Positions 46,893 to 56,097 of a DNA stretch of 64,000 bases are shown here, piece by piece; position 1 is the stretch's first letter; each line of letters opens with the position of its first letter. Position numbers and translations under genes: made by a program. Below the pieces are notes generated by a model that had not been told where the DNA came from, searched no databases, and saw only the letters and a program-made list of their open reading frames with translations. This stretch comes from Acidobacteriota bacterium (GTDB lineage Bacteria; Acidobacteriota; Blastocatellia; Pyrinomonadales; Pyrinomonadaceae): the NCBI GenBank assembly GCA_020199835.1, contig JAIVJV010000003.1, positions 62,001 to 126,000 on the forward strand, in the 5' to 3' direction.

Positions 46893-48106
46893 CGTTCACC
46901 TCCCGACCGCAACCGCAGTGCATTTAGCTTGATAAAACCTTCCGCGTCGCGCTGGTTGTAGACCGTATCGGCTTCAAACGTTGCGACTTTTTCGTCGTAG
47001 AGCGAGTGTGGCGAACGCCGTCCAACGACGATCGTGTTGCCACGATAAAGCTTGAGACGCACGTCGCCAGTGACCTTCACTTGCGTCTCCTCGATCATTT
47101 TGCGCAGCAGCGCAAATTCGGGCGCGAACCAGAAACCGTAGTAAACACACTCTGCAAACTTCACACTGAGCGAATCGCGCAAGTGCATTACCTCTCTATC
47201 GAGTGTCAGCGACTCAAGCGCACGATGCGCCGCGTGCAGGATCGTGACGCCGGGTGTTTCGTAAACGCCGCGCGACTTCATACCGACAAACCGGTTCTCG
47301 ACGAGATCAACGCGGCCGATGCCGTGTGCGCCACCGATCTCGTTGAGCGTTTCGAGCAGCGTCACCGGATCGAGCTTGCGTCCGTCGATCGCGACGGGTT
47401 CGCCTTTGTCGAAAGAGATCTCGATGTACTCAGCTTCGTTCATTGCGTTTTCCGGCGAACGCGTTAGCTGAAAGATGTTCTCCGGCGGCTCGGCCCAGGG
47501 GTCTTCGAGAATGCCGCCCTCGTACGAGATGTGCATCAGGTTCGCGTCCATCGAGTACGGCTTCTCGGCGGTCGCGGTGATGGGGATACTGTTTTGCTTC
47601 GCATACGCGATCAGATCCGTGCGGCCTTTAAACTCCCACTCGCGCCACGGAGCGATCACCTTGATGTCCGGCTGAAGGGCGTAGTACGTGAGTTCAAAAC
47701 GAACCTGATCGTTGCCCTTGCCGGTCGCGCCGTGAGCCACTGCATCCGCGCCTTCCCTGCGCGCGATCTCAATCTGTCGTTTGGCGATCACAGGCCGCGC
47801 GAGCGACGTGCCCATCAGGTAGACGCCTTCGTAAATCGCATTTGCCTTGACGGCGGTCCACACGTAATCACGCACAAACTCCTCGCGCAGATCTTCGACG
47901 TAAAGCTTCGACGCGCCGGTCGCGTGAGCTTTCTCTTCGAGCCCCGACAGCTCCGCGCCCTGGCCCACGTCGGCGCAGTAGCAGACGACTTCGCAGTGAT
48001 AGTTTTCCTTCAACCAGCGAAGCATCACTGACGTGTCGAGGCCGCCCGAGTAGGCGAGCACAATCTTTTTCACACTCTTCTTTTCCACGATGTTATCCGT
48101 GTTCAT
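46889..48106 (-). CDS. argG: Argininosuccinate synthase
   Basis: Joins citrulline and aspartate with ATP. The ATP-pyrophosphatase motif [15 protein letters not shown] is at about 17-31; [48 protein letters not shown] and [19 protein letters not shown] follow, with YGFWFAPE near the end. Length 405 fits the type I family. The ATG overlaps the argR 3' end by 14 bp. Its last codons contain the ribosome binding site for the next gene. As the first enzyme gene after argR, it should be under ArgR control. Confidence 0.97.
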   Translation of the reverse strand: MNTDNIVEKKSVKKIVLAYSGGLDTSVMLRWLKENYHCEVVCYCADVGQGAELSGLEEKAHATGASKLYVEDLREEFVRDYVWTAVKANAIYEGVYLMGTSLARPVIAKRQIEIARREGADAVAHGATGKGNDQVRFELTYYALQPDIKVIAPWREWEFKGRTDLIAYAKQNSIPITATAEKPYSMDANLMHISYEGGILEDPWAEPPENIFQLTRSPENAMNEAEYIEISFDKGEPVAIDGRKLDPVTLLETLNEIGGAHGIGRVDLVENRFVGMKSRGVYETPGVTILHAAHRALESLTLDREVMHLRDSLSVKFAECVYYGFWFAPEFALLRKMIEETQVKVTGDVRLKLYRGNTIVVGRRSPHSLYDEKVATFEADTVYNQRDAEGFIKLNALRLRSGGER

Positions 48107-48515
48107 CGAATAGTTCCCAAACTTGTTTTATAGTGGCGCGCTGCGCTTTCGCATCGCGCACTGCGATAAAGATCGTGTCTTCTCCCGCAATCGTGCCGAC
48201 GACTTCCCGCATCGCGGCGGCGTCAATCTCCACCGCGACCGCCGACGCGAGTCCCGGCAACGTGCGCGCGATTACTAAACTGTCGCCGGCCTGGTCTAAA
48301 CTCAGCAGTCCGCGCGCGCCGGCGCCGTTTGCGCGCGGCAACGTGTAGTGGCCGTGCTGTTTCACGATGCCGAGCGCTTCGAGATCGCGCGACACGCTTG
48401 ATTGCGTTGCCGGTACGCCGACTCGTTCGAGCAGCACGCGCAGGTCTTCCTGCGTGCCGATTGGTTTCGCCTGAATAAGGCTCAATATCTTCTGTTGACG
48501 ATCGTGTTTATTCAT
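48093..48515 (-). CDS. argR: Arginine repressor
   Basis: Hexameric arginine-responsive DNA-binding repressor. The winged helix-turn-helix is at about 4-65 ([39 protein letters not shown]), and the C-terminal oligomerisation and arginine-binding domain ends with [31 protein letters not shown], which contains the GxDT-type motif as GEDT. The start chosen is MNKHDRQQK at 48515; the frame is open ten codons further, but those codons run through the operator. 140 residues is the usual ArgR size. Two ARG boxes lie just upstream, so it is probably autoregulated. First gene of the operon. Confidence 0.94.
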   Translation of the reverse strand: MNKHDRQQKILSLIQAKPIGTQEDLRVLLERVGVPATQSSVSRDLEALGIVKQHGHYTLPRANGAGARGLLSLDQAGDSLVIARTLPGLASAVAVEIDAAAMREVVGTIAGEDTIFIAVRDAKAQRATIKQVWELFDEHG

Positions 48516-48521
48516 ACGTGT

Positions 48522-48557
48522 TGCATAAACACTGCATAGATGCATAAACTAGCATGC
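48522..48557. promoter_or_regulatory. Tandem ARG boxes between argR and argH
   Basis: Two near-identical 17 bp sequences TGCATAAACACTGCATA (48522-48538) and TGCATAAACTAGCATGC (48541-48557), 2 bp apart. Paired boxes of about 18 bp with a 2-3 bp gap are the classical ArgR operator layout, and TGCATA half-sites resemble those in actinobacteria. The position in the 59 bp divergent spacer would let ArgR control both argR-argB and argH. Confidence 0.75.
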
Positions 48558-48574
48558 CGGTTGGATGAAATCAA

Positions 48575-49960
48575 ATGAGTGAGAAAAAACTTTGGGGTGG
48601 GCGGTTTAGCGGCGAGGCGGATCCGCAGTTTGCGGAGTTCAATCGGTCTTTTCCGTTTGATCGAAGGCTGTTTGAGGTGGATGTGAGGGCGAGTATCGCT
48701 TACAGCCGGGCGTTAGAGCGCGCTGGTGTCGTGAGTCCTGGTGAGGCGAGCCAGATACGAGAGGGACTGGAGCGTATAGGCGAGGAAGGCGTGAATCCGG
48801 ATTCATCGGCGGAAGACGTGCACTCGTTTGTCGAAGCGCGGCTGGTGGAGTTGATTGGCGATACCGGGCGCAAGTTGCACACCGGACGCAGTCGAAATGA
48901 TCAGGTGGCGACGGACTTCAGGTTGTGGATGCGTGAAGCGCTCGAGGATTTGAACAGATCGATCCGTGAAGCGCAGACGGCGCTCGTCGAGTTTGCGGAA
49001 GCGAATAGCGAGGTGGTGATTCCGGGTTACACGCATCTGCAACGCGCGCAGCCGGTGCTCCTGGCCCACTGGTGTTTGGCCTACTTTGAGATGCTCGCTC
49101 GTGATCGCGAGCGGTTGGTTGAGACGCGGCGCCGTGTGAATGTGCTGCCGCTCGGGTCTGCGGCGCTTGCGGGAACTTCGTTTCCGATAGACCGTGAAAC
49201 CTTAGCCGTCGATCTCGGCTTTGAATCCGTGGCCCGCAACAGTCTCGACGCGGTTAGCGATCGTGATTTCTGCGTCGAGTTTTTGAGTGACTGTTCGTTG
49301 CTGATGGTCCATCTCTCGCGTCTGGCGGAGGACGTCATTCTTTATGCGTCAAGTGAGTTTGGGTTTTTGCTGCTTAGCGATGCGATTTCGACGGGATCGA
49401 GTTTGATGCCGCAGAAGAAGAATCCCGATTCGATGGAGTTGGTGCGCGGGAAGGCGGGGCGCGTGTTTGGCGCACTTGTCGGGATGCTGGCGACGTTGAA
49501 GGCGCTGCCGCTCGCTTATAACAAAGACATGCAGGAAGACAAGGAAGCGGTGTTTGACGCTTTCGATACGGTGACTGGGTGTTTGCAGGTGACGAGTACG
49601 GTTATGCGGAACGTTACCGTGAACGAGGAGCGCGCGCGCGTCGCCGCCTCAACGGGCTACATGAACGCTACTGAACTCGCGGACTATCTTGTTCGTAAGG
49701 GGATGCCCTTTCGAGAGGCACATGAAGTCGTCGGGACGGTCGTCATGCGTGCCATTGATCTTAAGCAAGAACTCCATCAGTTGCCCCTATCTGTGTTACA
49801 GCAGTTTTCAACACAGATAGACACAGATGTTTATGACGTACTGACTTTAGACGCGACACTCAATTCGAAAAGCCAGATCGGCGGGACCGCGCGGGAGAGG
49901 GTGATTGAGGCGTTGGCTGAGGCTCGGAGGTCTTTGGCTGAATCGTTTCCTGGTAAATGA
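48575..49960 (+). CDS. argH: Argininosuccinate lyase
   Basis: Releases arginine and fumarate from argininosuccinate. KLWGGRFSGEADPQFAEFN starts the protein; HTGRSRNDQVATDFRLW, PGYTHLQRAQPVLLAHW and the fumarase/lyase signature GSSLMPQKKNPDS (catalytic Ser loop) are complete. Length 461. ATG is divergent from argR across the ARG boxes. Near the C-terminus, codons for LSVLQQFSTQIDTDVYD contain a perfect 11 bp inverted repeat (49787-49820) of the spacer-repeat word type, without loss of frame. The last 101 bp overlap the convergent binding-protein gene. Confidence 0.96.
   Translation: MSEKKLWGGRFSGEADPQFAEFNRSFPFDRRLFEVDVRASIAYSRALERAGVVSPGEASQIREGLERIGEEGVNPDSSAEDVHSFVEARLVELIGDTGRKLHTGRSRNDQVATDFRLWMREALEDLNRSIREAQTALVEFAEANSEVVIPGYTHLQRAQPVLLAHWCLAYFEMLARDRERLVETRRRVNVLPLGSAALAGTSFPIDRETLAVDLGFESVARNSLDAVSDRDFCVEFLSDCSLLMVHLSRLAEDVILYASSEFGFLLLSDAISTGSSLMPQKKNPDSMELVRGKAGRVFGALVGMLATLKALPLAYNKDMQEDKEAVFDAFDTVTGCLQVTSTVMRNVTVNEERARVAASTGYMNATELADYLVRKGMPFREAHEVVGTVVMRAIDLKQELHQLPLSVLQQFSTQIDTDVYDVLTLDATLNSKSQIGGTARERVIEALAEARRSLAESFPGK
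49787..49829. repeat. Inverted repeat CTATCTGTGTT/AACACAGATAG inside argH
   Basis: Perfect 11 bp arms at 49787-49797 and 49810-49820, followed by another ACACAGATG. The words match repeats common in bacterial spacers. Here they are translated as part of ArgH. Confidence 0.7.
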
Positions 49961-51185
49961 AGTCGGCGTCCTGCAGCTTTAGAACGATCGCGGGTTTCAC
50001 GGCGTTGCGATCGGCGTCGATGCTGATCAATCCCGTCACACCTTTAAAATCTTTCGTTTGCGCGAGCGCATCTCGCAACGGCCCACTGTCGGTTGTCCCT
50101 GCACGCTCGAGCGCGTCGAACAACAAACGTGTCGCATCGTACGCCAATGCCGCGTGCGCGTCGGGTGAAAGATTCTGGTAGCGCTGCTTGTACTCCTCGA
50201 CAAACGATTGAATTTCAGGCGACGGGCTGTCCGGCGAATAATGCGTCGACATATACGAACCGTTCAGCGCATCACCACCTAACTGCCACAGCTCCGGTGC
50301 GTCCCAACCATCGCCACCCAGCAGCGGCTGCTCCAACCCAAGCGCGCGCGCCTGTTTCGCAATCAAGGCAACGTCGCCGTAATAACCCGGAATGTAAATG
50401 ACGTCCGGCTCAGCCGCCTCGATCGAACTCAACTGCCCTTTGAAATCGGTATCACCCTGCTTGTACGACTGCTTGTTCACGATCTCCCCGCCCAGCTTGC
50501 GAAAGCTCGCTTCAAAAAAATCCGTGAGCCCGCGGCCGTACGGCGAGTTGAAATCAAAAAGTATCGCAGCCTTCTTCGCCTGCAACGTGGCCGCCGCAAA
50601 ACTCGCCATCACTTCGCCCTGAAATGAATCAACGAAGCACGTGCGAAAGATGTAGTCACCGGTTTTCGTCACGGCAGGATCCGTTGACGACGGCGAGATC
50701 AGTGGCACGTGTGACGACTGTGCTTTTGGCGCGGCCGCGAGGCTGTTGCCGGACACACCGCCGGCGACGATGGCGATGACTTTGTCCCGATCGATGAGCT
50801 TGGCCGTGAGTCGCGCTGATTCTTCCGGACTGCCGCGATCGTCCTCGATAACGACGTCAATTTGCCGTCCTTTGATCCCGCCATACTGGTTCATCTTCGC
50901 CGCAGCCATCAGCACGCCATTCATCGCCGATTGGCTGAAGTTGTAATTTGGACCACTCAGATCGCCGAAGTAACCAATCTTGATCGTACTGCGGTTTACC
51001 GGCTGCTCACCGTTTTCAGGCTGTCGCGAACACGAAAAAGCGAGCGCGAGAATCACCAGGACGACGCACAGAAACACGCTTCGCAGTTGAAGAGTCTTTG
51101 AGGGTGGCGTGGGAGTGTTTGGTTTGAGGCGGTCGTGAACGAGTGCTCTACTCACCGAGATACGCTTCTTTAATCCTGGGATCAT
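49860..51185 (-). CDS. Branched-chain amino acid ABC transporter substrate-binding protein (second copy)
   Basis: LivJ-type periplasmic binding lipoprotein. A long basic N-region precedes the helix VFLCVVLVILALAFSC, whose Cys is a plausible lipid site. Two Venus-flytrap lobes follow: IKIGYFGDLSGPNYNFSQSA, VIAGGVSGNSLAAAPKA (as IVAGGVSG), PLISPSSTDPAVTKTGDYIF, IYIPGYYGDVALIAKQARALG and GDGWDAPELWQLGG. It is clearly paralogous to the binding protein at the other end of the operon. The ATG at 51185 overlaps livF by 38 bp; a GTG at 51155 is an alternative. Its last 33 codons, a Pro/Ser/Arg tail, lie antisense to the end of argH. Confidence 0.9.
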   Translation of the reverse strand: MIPGLKKRISVSRALVHDRLKPNTPTPPSKTLQLRSVFLCVVLVILALAFSCSRQPENGEQPVNRSTIKIGYFGDLSGPNYNFSQSAMNGVLMAAAKMNQYGGIKGRQIDVVIEDDRGSPEESARLTAKLIDRDKVIAIVAGGVSGNSLAAAPKAQSSHVPLISPSSTDPAVTKTGDYIFRTCFVDSFQGEVMASFAAATLQAKKAAILFDFNSPYGRGLTDFFEASFRKLGGEIVNKQSYKQGDTDFKGQLSSIEAAEPDVIYIPGYYGDVALIAKQARALGLEQPLLGGDGWDAPELWQLGGDALNGSYMSTHYSPDSPSPEIQSFVEEYKQRYQNLSPDAHAALAYDATRLLFDALERAGTTDSGPLRDALAQTKDFKGVTGLISIDADRNAVKPAIVLKLQDADFIYQETIQPKTSEPQPTPQSPSPARSRRSGFSN

Positions 51186-51852
51186 TCGCGAGGTCCTTCG
51201 ATGGACCTTCCATCACGATTCTTCCGGTTTCGAGCACGTACGCGCGGTCGGAATGGCCCAAGGCGGCGTGTGCATTCTGCTCGACGAGGAGAATCGTCGT
51301 CCCTTTGGATTTGATTTCATCGATAGCTTGAAAGATTGTGTGGACCACGAGCGGCGCCAGTCCGAGCGACGGCTCGTCCAGCAGCAACAAGCGTGGATTC
51401 GACATCAACGCGCGGCCCATCGCGAGCATCTGTTGTTCGCCGCCGGAGAGGGTGCCGGCTTTCTGTGATTCACGTTCTTTGAGACGCGGAAACATCTTGA
51501 ACGCGCGCTCCATATCGGCCGCAATTTGCAATTTGTTTCGACTGAGGTACGCGCCCATTTGCAGGTTTTCCCACACCGTGAGGTTTGCAAACACGCCGCG
51601 ACCTTCGGGCGACATCGAGATTCCCTGGGCGACCAGTTTGTGCGTCGGTTTGCCGCCGATGTTCTCGCCTTCAAACGTTATCTTGCCGGAGCGTGGTTCG
51701 AGCAGGCCGGTGATCGTGCGCAACGTGGTCGTTTTACCGGCGCCGTTTGCGCCGATGAGCGTGACGACCTCGCCTTGTTCGACGTGCAGCGAGATGCCGG
51801 TCAACGCTTCGATGGCACCGTAGTTTACCGAGACGTTGTCTAGTGTTAACAC
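51148..51852 (-). CDS. livF: Branched-chain amino acid ABC transporter ATP-binding protein
   Basis: Smaller ATPase of the Liv importer. Walker A GANGAGKTT (33-41), Q-loop VAQGISMSPEGRGVFANLTV, signature LSGGEQQMLAMGRALMSNP, Walker B LLLLDEPSLGLAP and the H-loop region ILLVEQNAHAALG (QN as in LivF). Length 234 is standard. It starts four bases after livG and overlaps the downstream second binding-protein gene. Confidence 0.95.
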   Translation of the reverse strand: MLTLDNVSVNYGAIEALTGISLHVEQGEVVTLIGANGAGKTTTLRTITGLLEPRSGKITFEGENIGGKPTHKLVAQGISMSPEGRGVFANLTVWENLQMGAYLSRNKLQIAADMERAFKMFPRLKERESQKAGTLSGGEQQMLAMGRALMSNPRLLLLDEPSLGLAPLVVHTIFQAIDEIKSKGTTILLVEQNAHAALGHSDRAYVLETGRIVMEGPSKDLANDPRIKEAYLGE

Positions 51853-51855
51853 TGA

Positions 51856-52638
51856 TCAGTCTCCGAGGTACGCTTCGATCACCTTGGGATCGTTCTTGAT
51901 ATCCTGCGGCAGTCCGAGCGCGATCGACTTTCCGTAGTCAACCACCTGGATGCGCTCACAGACGCCCATCACGACTTTCATGTTGTGTTCGACGAGCAGG
52001 ATCGTCAGTCCGAACCGGTCTCTGATCTGTTTGATCAGGTGCATCAGGTCTTCCTGTTCGGAAGGATTCATGCCCGCGGCTGGTTCGTCGAGCAGCAACA
52101 GCTTCGGTCTGGTCGCGAGCGCGCGCACGATCTCGAGCCGACGTTGCGAACCGTAAGGCAAACTCGTGCCGCCTTCTTCACTGACGCGCGCGAGATCGAA
52201 GATCTCCAGCAACTCCAAACAGTCCGCACGATGCTGCTTTTCGTCGTGAGCGAAACGCGGCGTGCGCAATACGGCGTCAAACAGATTCTGGCCCATGTGG
52301 ATGTGACACGCCGTCATCACATTTTCCAGCACCGTCATGCTCGGGAACAGCCGGATGTTTTGAAACGTTCGCGAGATGCCGCGGCTCGCGATCTGGTACG
52401 GGCGCAGGCCGTCGATGCGTTGACCGTTGAAGTAGATCGAACCGGATGTCGGTTGATAGACGCCGGTGAGCAGGTTGAAGATGGTGGTCTTGCCGGCGCC
52501 GTTCGGACCAATCAGTCCGAAGATCTCGCCTTGTTTGACGCCCAGGTCAAGTTCGTTGACTGCAATCAAACCGCCAAAACGGATCGTTGCTTTTTCTGTT
52601 CGGAGTACGAAGTCGCCGCCGTTGGTGCTGTTGCTCAT
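51856..52638 (-). CDS. livG: Branched-chain amino acid ABC transporter ATP-binding protein
   Basis: Larger ATPase of the Liv importer. Walker A GPNGAGKTT, the LivG-type ISRTFQNIRLFPSMTVLENVM Q-loop, signature LPYGSQRRLEIVRALATRP (LivG has YGxQRR instead of SGGQ), Walker B LLLLDEPAAGMNPSE, and LLVEHNMKVVMGVCERIQV. Length 260. ATG overlaps the livM stop by four bases (ATGA). Forms the heterodimer with LivF. Confidence 0.95.
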   Translation of the reverse strand: MSNSTNGGDFVLRTEKATIRFGGLIAVNELDLGVKQGEIFGLIGPNGAGKTTIFNLLTGVYQPTSGSIYFNGQRIDGLRPYQIASRGISRTFQNIRLFPSMTVLENVMTACHIHMGQNLFDAVLRTPRFAHDEKQHRADCLELLEIFDLARVSEEGGTSLPYGSQRRLEIVRALATRPKLLLLDEPAAGMNPSEQEDLMHLIKQIRDRFGLTILLVEHNMKVVMGVCERIQVVDYGKSIALGLPQDIKNDPKVIEAYLGD

Positions 52639-53711
52639 CGCAGGTTCTCACCTCCGGGCGCCGGTCGCTCCGGTTGAGTTGCCACAGTCGACGGACTCGT
52701 CGGCGCCGCGGCTGGACCACCACCGGCGTTCTCCGCCGTCAGTTTCCGCCGCTTGCGCCACGCCTTGAGCGGCCCGGTCGATCCCAACAGGCCTTGCGGA
52801 CGCGTGATCATGAGAATGATCAGCAACAGCGAGTAGATGACCATCCGGTACTCGGCAAAGCCGCGTAACGCTTCCGGCAAAACCGTCAACACGATCGCGC
52901 CGAGCACAGACCCCACAATCGATCCGAGTCCGCCCAGAATGATCATGATCAGGATCTCGAACGACTTGATGAACTCAAAGGACTTCGGATTGAGATAACC
53001 GTCAAAGTGGGCCAGCAACACACCGCCCGCGCCGGCGAGCGCGGACGAGATGACAAACGCCATCACTTTATAGCGCGTCGTGTTGACGCCCATCGCTTCA
53101 GCGGCGAGCTCGTCTTCGCGAATCGAAATCAACGCGCGTCCAAACGCAGAGTTGACGATGTTGTAAACGATTACTATCGTGAGAACAGCGACGAGGAAGA
53201 TCCAGAAGAAACTCTTGACGATCGGGATTCCCGAATAACCACGCGCACCGCCGACCGCTTCGATGTTGTTCAAAAACACGACGATGATCTGGCCGAAACC
53301 GAGCGTGACGATCGCGAGATAGTCGCCGCGCAGACGCAGCGACGGAATGCCGACGGCTAAACCTGCGAGCCCTGCGAAGAACGCGCCGATCAGCGTGGAC
53401 ACAAGGAGCGCCACTACCCAACCCACCTTGCCCCCGCCCAGCGAGTTCGCCAGGTTCACGCCGTAATTCACGGAGAAGTAAGCGGACGAATATGCGCCCA
53501 CGGCCATGAAGCCCGCGTGTCCAATCGAAAATTGTCCGGTGAAGCCGTTGATCAGGTTGAGCGAAACGGCCAGTGTAATCGCGATGCCCGAGAGCATCAG
53601 GATGCGGACGAAGTACGGATTGAGCATCCGTCCCTGAAAGACAAAATCCAGTCCGATGAGAACGGCGATCACGACCAGGGCGATGATGAGATTGCGCAGG
53701 TACCGTGGCAC
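52635..53711 (-). CDS. livM: Branched-chain amino acid ABC transporter permease
   Basis: Second permease of the Liv importer, 358 residues, with eight to nine helices. Characteristic strings: LNLINGFTGQFSIGHAGFMAVGAY, LRLRGDYLAIVTLGFGQI, SIREDELAAEAMGVNTTRYK (the EAA-like loop contacting the ATPase) and IMIILGGLGSIVGSVLGAIVL. The C-terminal 40 residues form a Pro/Ala/Gly-rich cytosolic tail (GGGPAAAPTSPSTVATQPE), longer than in E. coli LivM. It lies 12 bp behind livH and overlaps livG. Confidence 0.94.
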   Translation of the reverse strand: MPRYLRNLIIALVVIAVLIGLDFVFQGRMLNPYFVRILMLSGIAITLAVSLNLINGFTGQFSIGHAGFMAVGAYSSAYFSVNYGVNLANSLGGGKVGWVVALLVSTLIGAFFAGLAGLAVGIPSLRLRGDYLAIVTLGFGQIIVVFLNNIEAVGGARGYSGIPIVKSFFWIFLVAVLTIVIVYNIVNSAFGRALISIREDELAAEAMGVNTTRYKVMAFVISSALAGAGGVLLAHFDGYLNPKSFEFIKSFEILIMIILGGLGSIVGSVLGAIVLTVLPEALRGFAEYRMVIYSLLLIILMITRPQGLLGSTGPLKAWRKRRKLTAENAGGGPAAAPTSPSTVATQPERPAPGGENLR

Positions 53712-53723
53712 TCTTCGGCGTCC

Positions 53724-54692
53724 TTAAACTTTCTCCTGAGCGACCGTACCGAGAAGTCCGGAAGGCCTGAACAGCAGTATCAGGATGAGTATGGCAAACG
53801 CGACCGCGTCTTTGTATGTCGGCGAAAGATAGCCTACCACCATCGTCTCTGTGATTCCGATCAGCAACCCGCCCAGCATCGCGCCCGGAATGTTGCCGAT
53901 GCCGCCAAGCACTGCGGCTACGAACGCCTTTAAGCCGACAAGGATACCCATCAAAGGATCAATGCGTGGGATGCGAATCGCGACGAGCACTCCCGCGGCA
54001 GCGGCGAGCGCCGAACCGAGCGCAAACGTAAAAGCGATGATGCGATCGGTGTTGATGCCCATCAACTTCGCTGATTGCAGGTTGAACGAAACGGCACGCA
54101 TCGCCCGCCCGGTCTTGGTCCGGTAAACGATCAGCTGCAACGCAATCATGAGCACGATCGCGATCACGAGCACGATGATATCGGCGCTGTTGATACTCGC
54201 GCCGCCGACAAGATCGATGTTGCGTTTGCTGAAGAGTTCGGGAAAAAACTTCGGTTCGGCGCCGAAGACGACCTGACCGCCGTTTTCGAGTAGCAGCGAC
54301 ACGCCGATGGCCGTGATCAGCGCCGTCAGTCGCGAGTATTTGCGCACCGGACGATAAGCAAATCGTTCGATGATGACACCGATCGCGGCGCAGATGGCCA
54401 TGGCCAGCAGCATTACCACGAGCGCGGTGATGAGCGACGGTTCCATCGCGCCACCGCCGAGCAGACCGCGCGCGACGATTCCGTCGCCGCTCATGCCAAG
54501 CATTTGCGCTCCGCGCGCGCCGAGGCCGTTCGCCAGGTAAAAGCCCATGAACGCGCCTACCATGTAGACGTCGCCATGGGCGAAGTTAATCAGCTTCAGT
54601 ACCCCGTAGACCATCGTGTAACCGAGCGCAATCAGCGAGTAGATTGCGCCCAGCGAGATACCGTTGATCAGTTGTTGGAGGAACGTACTCAT
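53724..54692 (-). CDS. livH: Branched-chain amino acid ABC transporter permease
   Basis: First permease of the Liv importer, 322 residues. QQLINGISLGAIYSLIALGYTMVYGVLKLINFAHGDV opens the protein (quoted in parts: LIALGYTMVYGVLKLINFAH), with SAKLMGINTDRIIAFTFALG as the ATPase-contact loop and FVAAVLGGIGNIPGAMLGG further on. An insertion of about 20 residues (LANGLGARGAQMLGMSGDG) lies after the second helix, longer than in the E. coli protein. It starts 73 bp behind the first binding-protein gene. Confidence 0.94.
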   Translation of the reverse strand: MSTFLQQLINGISLGAIYSLIALGYTMVYGVLKLINFAHGDVYMVGAFMGFYLANGLGARGAQMLGMSGDGIVARGLLGGGAMEPSLITALVVMLLAMAICAAIGVIIERFAYRPVRKYSRLTALITAIGVSLLLENGGQVVFGAEPKFFPELFSKRNIDLVGGASINSADIIVLVIAIVLMIALQLIVYRTKTGRAMRAVSFNLQSAKLMGINTDRIIAFTFALGSALAAAAGVLVAIRIPRIDPLMGILVGLKAFVAAVLGGIGNIPGAMLGGLLIGITETMVVGYLSPTYKDAVAFAILILILLFRPSGLLGTVAQEKV

Positions 54693-54765
54693 ACTTGTGA
54701 TCCGCTAGGTCGAACGTTGGAATGCGGAGATTTTGTAACCGCTGTAATTCAAACGCTAATAGCGA

Positions 54766-55962
54766 TCACTCGTTTGCAGGCGCCACAGTGGGCGGTGCAG
54801 CATTCGCCGCGGTCGGTAGGGCAGCGCCTTCGACGGTGACGCGTTCCTTAACGGCGTAAGTGCCGCCGTCCTTGATTTCGATCATGACGATCGGCTTAAC
54901 GGCGTCGCGATTCTCGTTGAAGGTGACTGCGCCGGTGACACCGGGAAACTCCTTGGTCGCGGCGAGCGCGTCGCGAATAGCCGGGCCCTCGAGCGACGGA
55001 GCGCGCTTGATCGCGTCAAACATGATCTTCGCGGCGTCGTAAGCGGTCGCGGCGAGTGCGTCAGGCAAACTGTTGTGGCGCGCCTTGTAGTCGTTGACGA
55101 ACTTCTGCACCTTCGGATCGGTGTCGTAGGGTGAGTAGTGGTTGGTGAAATAGGAACCGTTCAACGCCGTACCGCCGATGGCGTAGAGCTGAGTTGAGTC
55201 CCAACCATCGCCGCCGATGAGCGGCACCGTGATGCCCTTGTCGCGCGCCTGCTTCGCGATCAAACCGACGTCGTTGTAGTAGCCGGGAACGAAGATCACT
55301 TCGGGATTGCTGCCCTTGAGCGAGGTCAATTGTGCGTTGAAGTCCTGATCGCCTTCCTGGTATGACTGCACGGCAACGATCTTGCCACCCATTCTGGTGA
55401 AAACTTCGTTGATGACTTTTTCGAGACCGGTCGAGTAATCGTTCTTTCTGTCGACCATGATCGCCGCGCTCTTCGCGTTCAGCGTCTTCGCCGCAAACTG
55501 CGCGATGGCAGCGCCCTGGACCGGATCGATGAAACAACTGCGGAAGATGAAATCGCCCTTCTTGGTAACTTCAGGATTTGTGGACGACGGCGTGAGCATG
55601 GGGATTTTCGCGTTCTGCGCGATCGGCGCCGCGGCGATCGAGCGCGAACTCGCGACTTCGCCGAGGATCGCGTGTACCTGATCCTGCGTCACAAACTTCG
55701 TCACGATGGTGGCTGCTTCGGAGGCGTCCGAACGATCGTCCTGGACCAGGAGTTCGACCTGTTTGCCGTTGATGCCACCGGCGGCGTTGATCTCGTCAGC
55801 GGCCATCTGGATGCCGTTAACTGACGAAATGCCGAAGTTTGCGGTTGAGCCCGTGAGCGACATGAAGACGCCGACGCGGACTTTGTCGCCGCCTGCGCCC
55901 GGGTTAGTACAGGCGCTGAACAGACTCACTGAAAGAATCAAAGCTAGCAGAATGCGTTTCAT
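54766..55962 (-). CDS. Branched-chain amino acid ABC transporter substrate-binding protein (first copy)
   Basis: LivJ-type binding lipoprotein: signal peptide MKRILLALILSVSLFSAC with lipobox FSAC, then VRVGVFMSLTGSTANFGISS, EINAAGGINGKQVELLVQDD, PMLTPSSTNPEVTKKGDFIF, IFVPGYYNDVGLIAKQARDK and GDGWDSTQLYAIGG. Length 398. AGAGGAACTGT precedes the ATG. It heads the operon, and a second, divergent member of the same family ends it. The ligand may be branched-chain amino acids, other amino acids or amides; family members vary. A C-terminal Ala/Pro tail is present in both copies. Confidence 0.93.
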   Translation of the reverse strand: MKRILLALILSVSLFSACTNPGAGGDKVRVGVFMSLTGSTANFGISSVNGIQMAADEINAAGGINGKQVELLVQDDRSDASEAATIVTKFVTQDQVHAILGEVASSRSIAAAPIAQNAKIPMLTPSSTNPEVTKKGDFIFRSCFIDPVQGAAIAQFAAKTLNAKSAAIMVDRKNDYSTGLEKVINEVFTRMGGKIVAVQSYQEGDQDFNAQLTSLKGSNPEVIFVPGYYNDVGLIAKQARDKGITVPLIGGDGWDSTQLYAIGGTALNGSYFTNHYSPYDTDPKVQKFVNDYKARHNSLPDALAATAYDAAKIMFDAIKRAPSLEGPAIRDALAATKEFPGVTGAVTFNENRDAVKPIVMIEIKDGGTYAVKERVTVEGAALPTAANAAPPTVAPANE

Positions 55963-56097
55963 ACAGTTCCTCTCAGGGCTAGAAGTTTGGTGACGCGGGT
56001 GTAATCGCCGTGAATAATAGCTTTCAGGCCCTTCTTAGTCAAAAATACCGCGGCAAAACCTTATAAGACTGATTGTTTGCCTGTAAGATAGGGCGCC

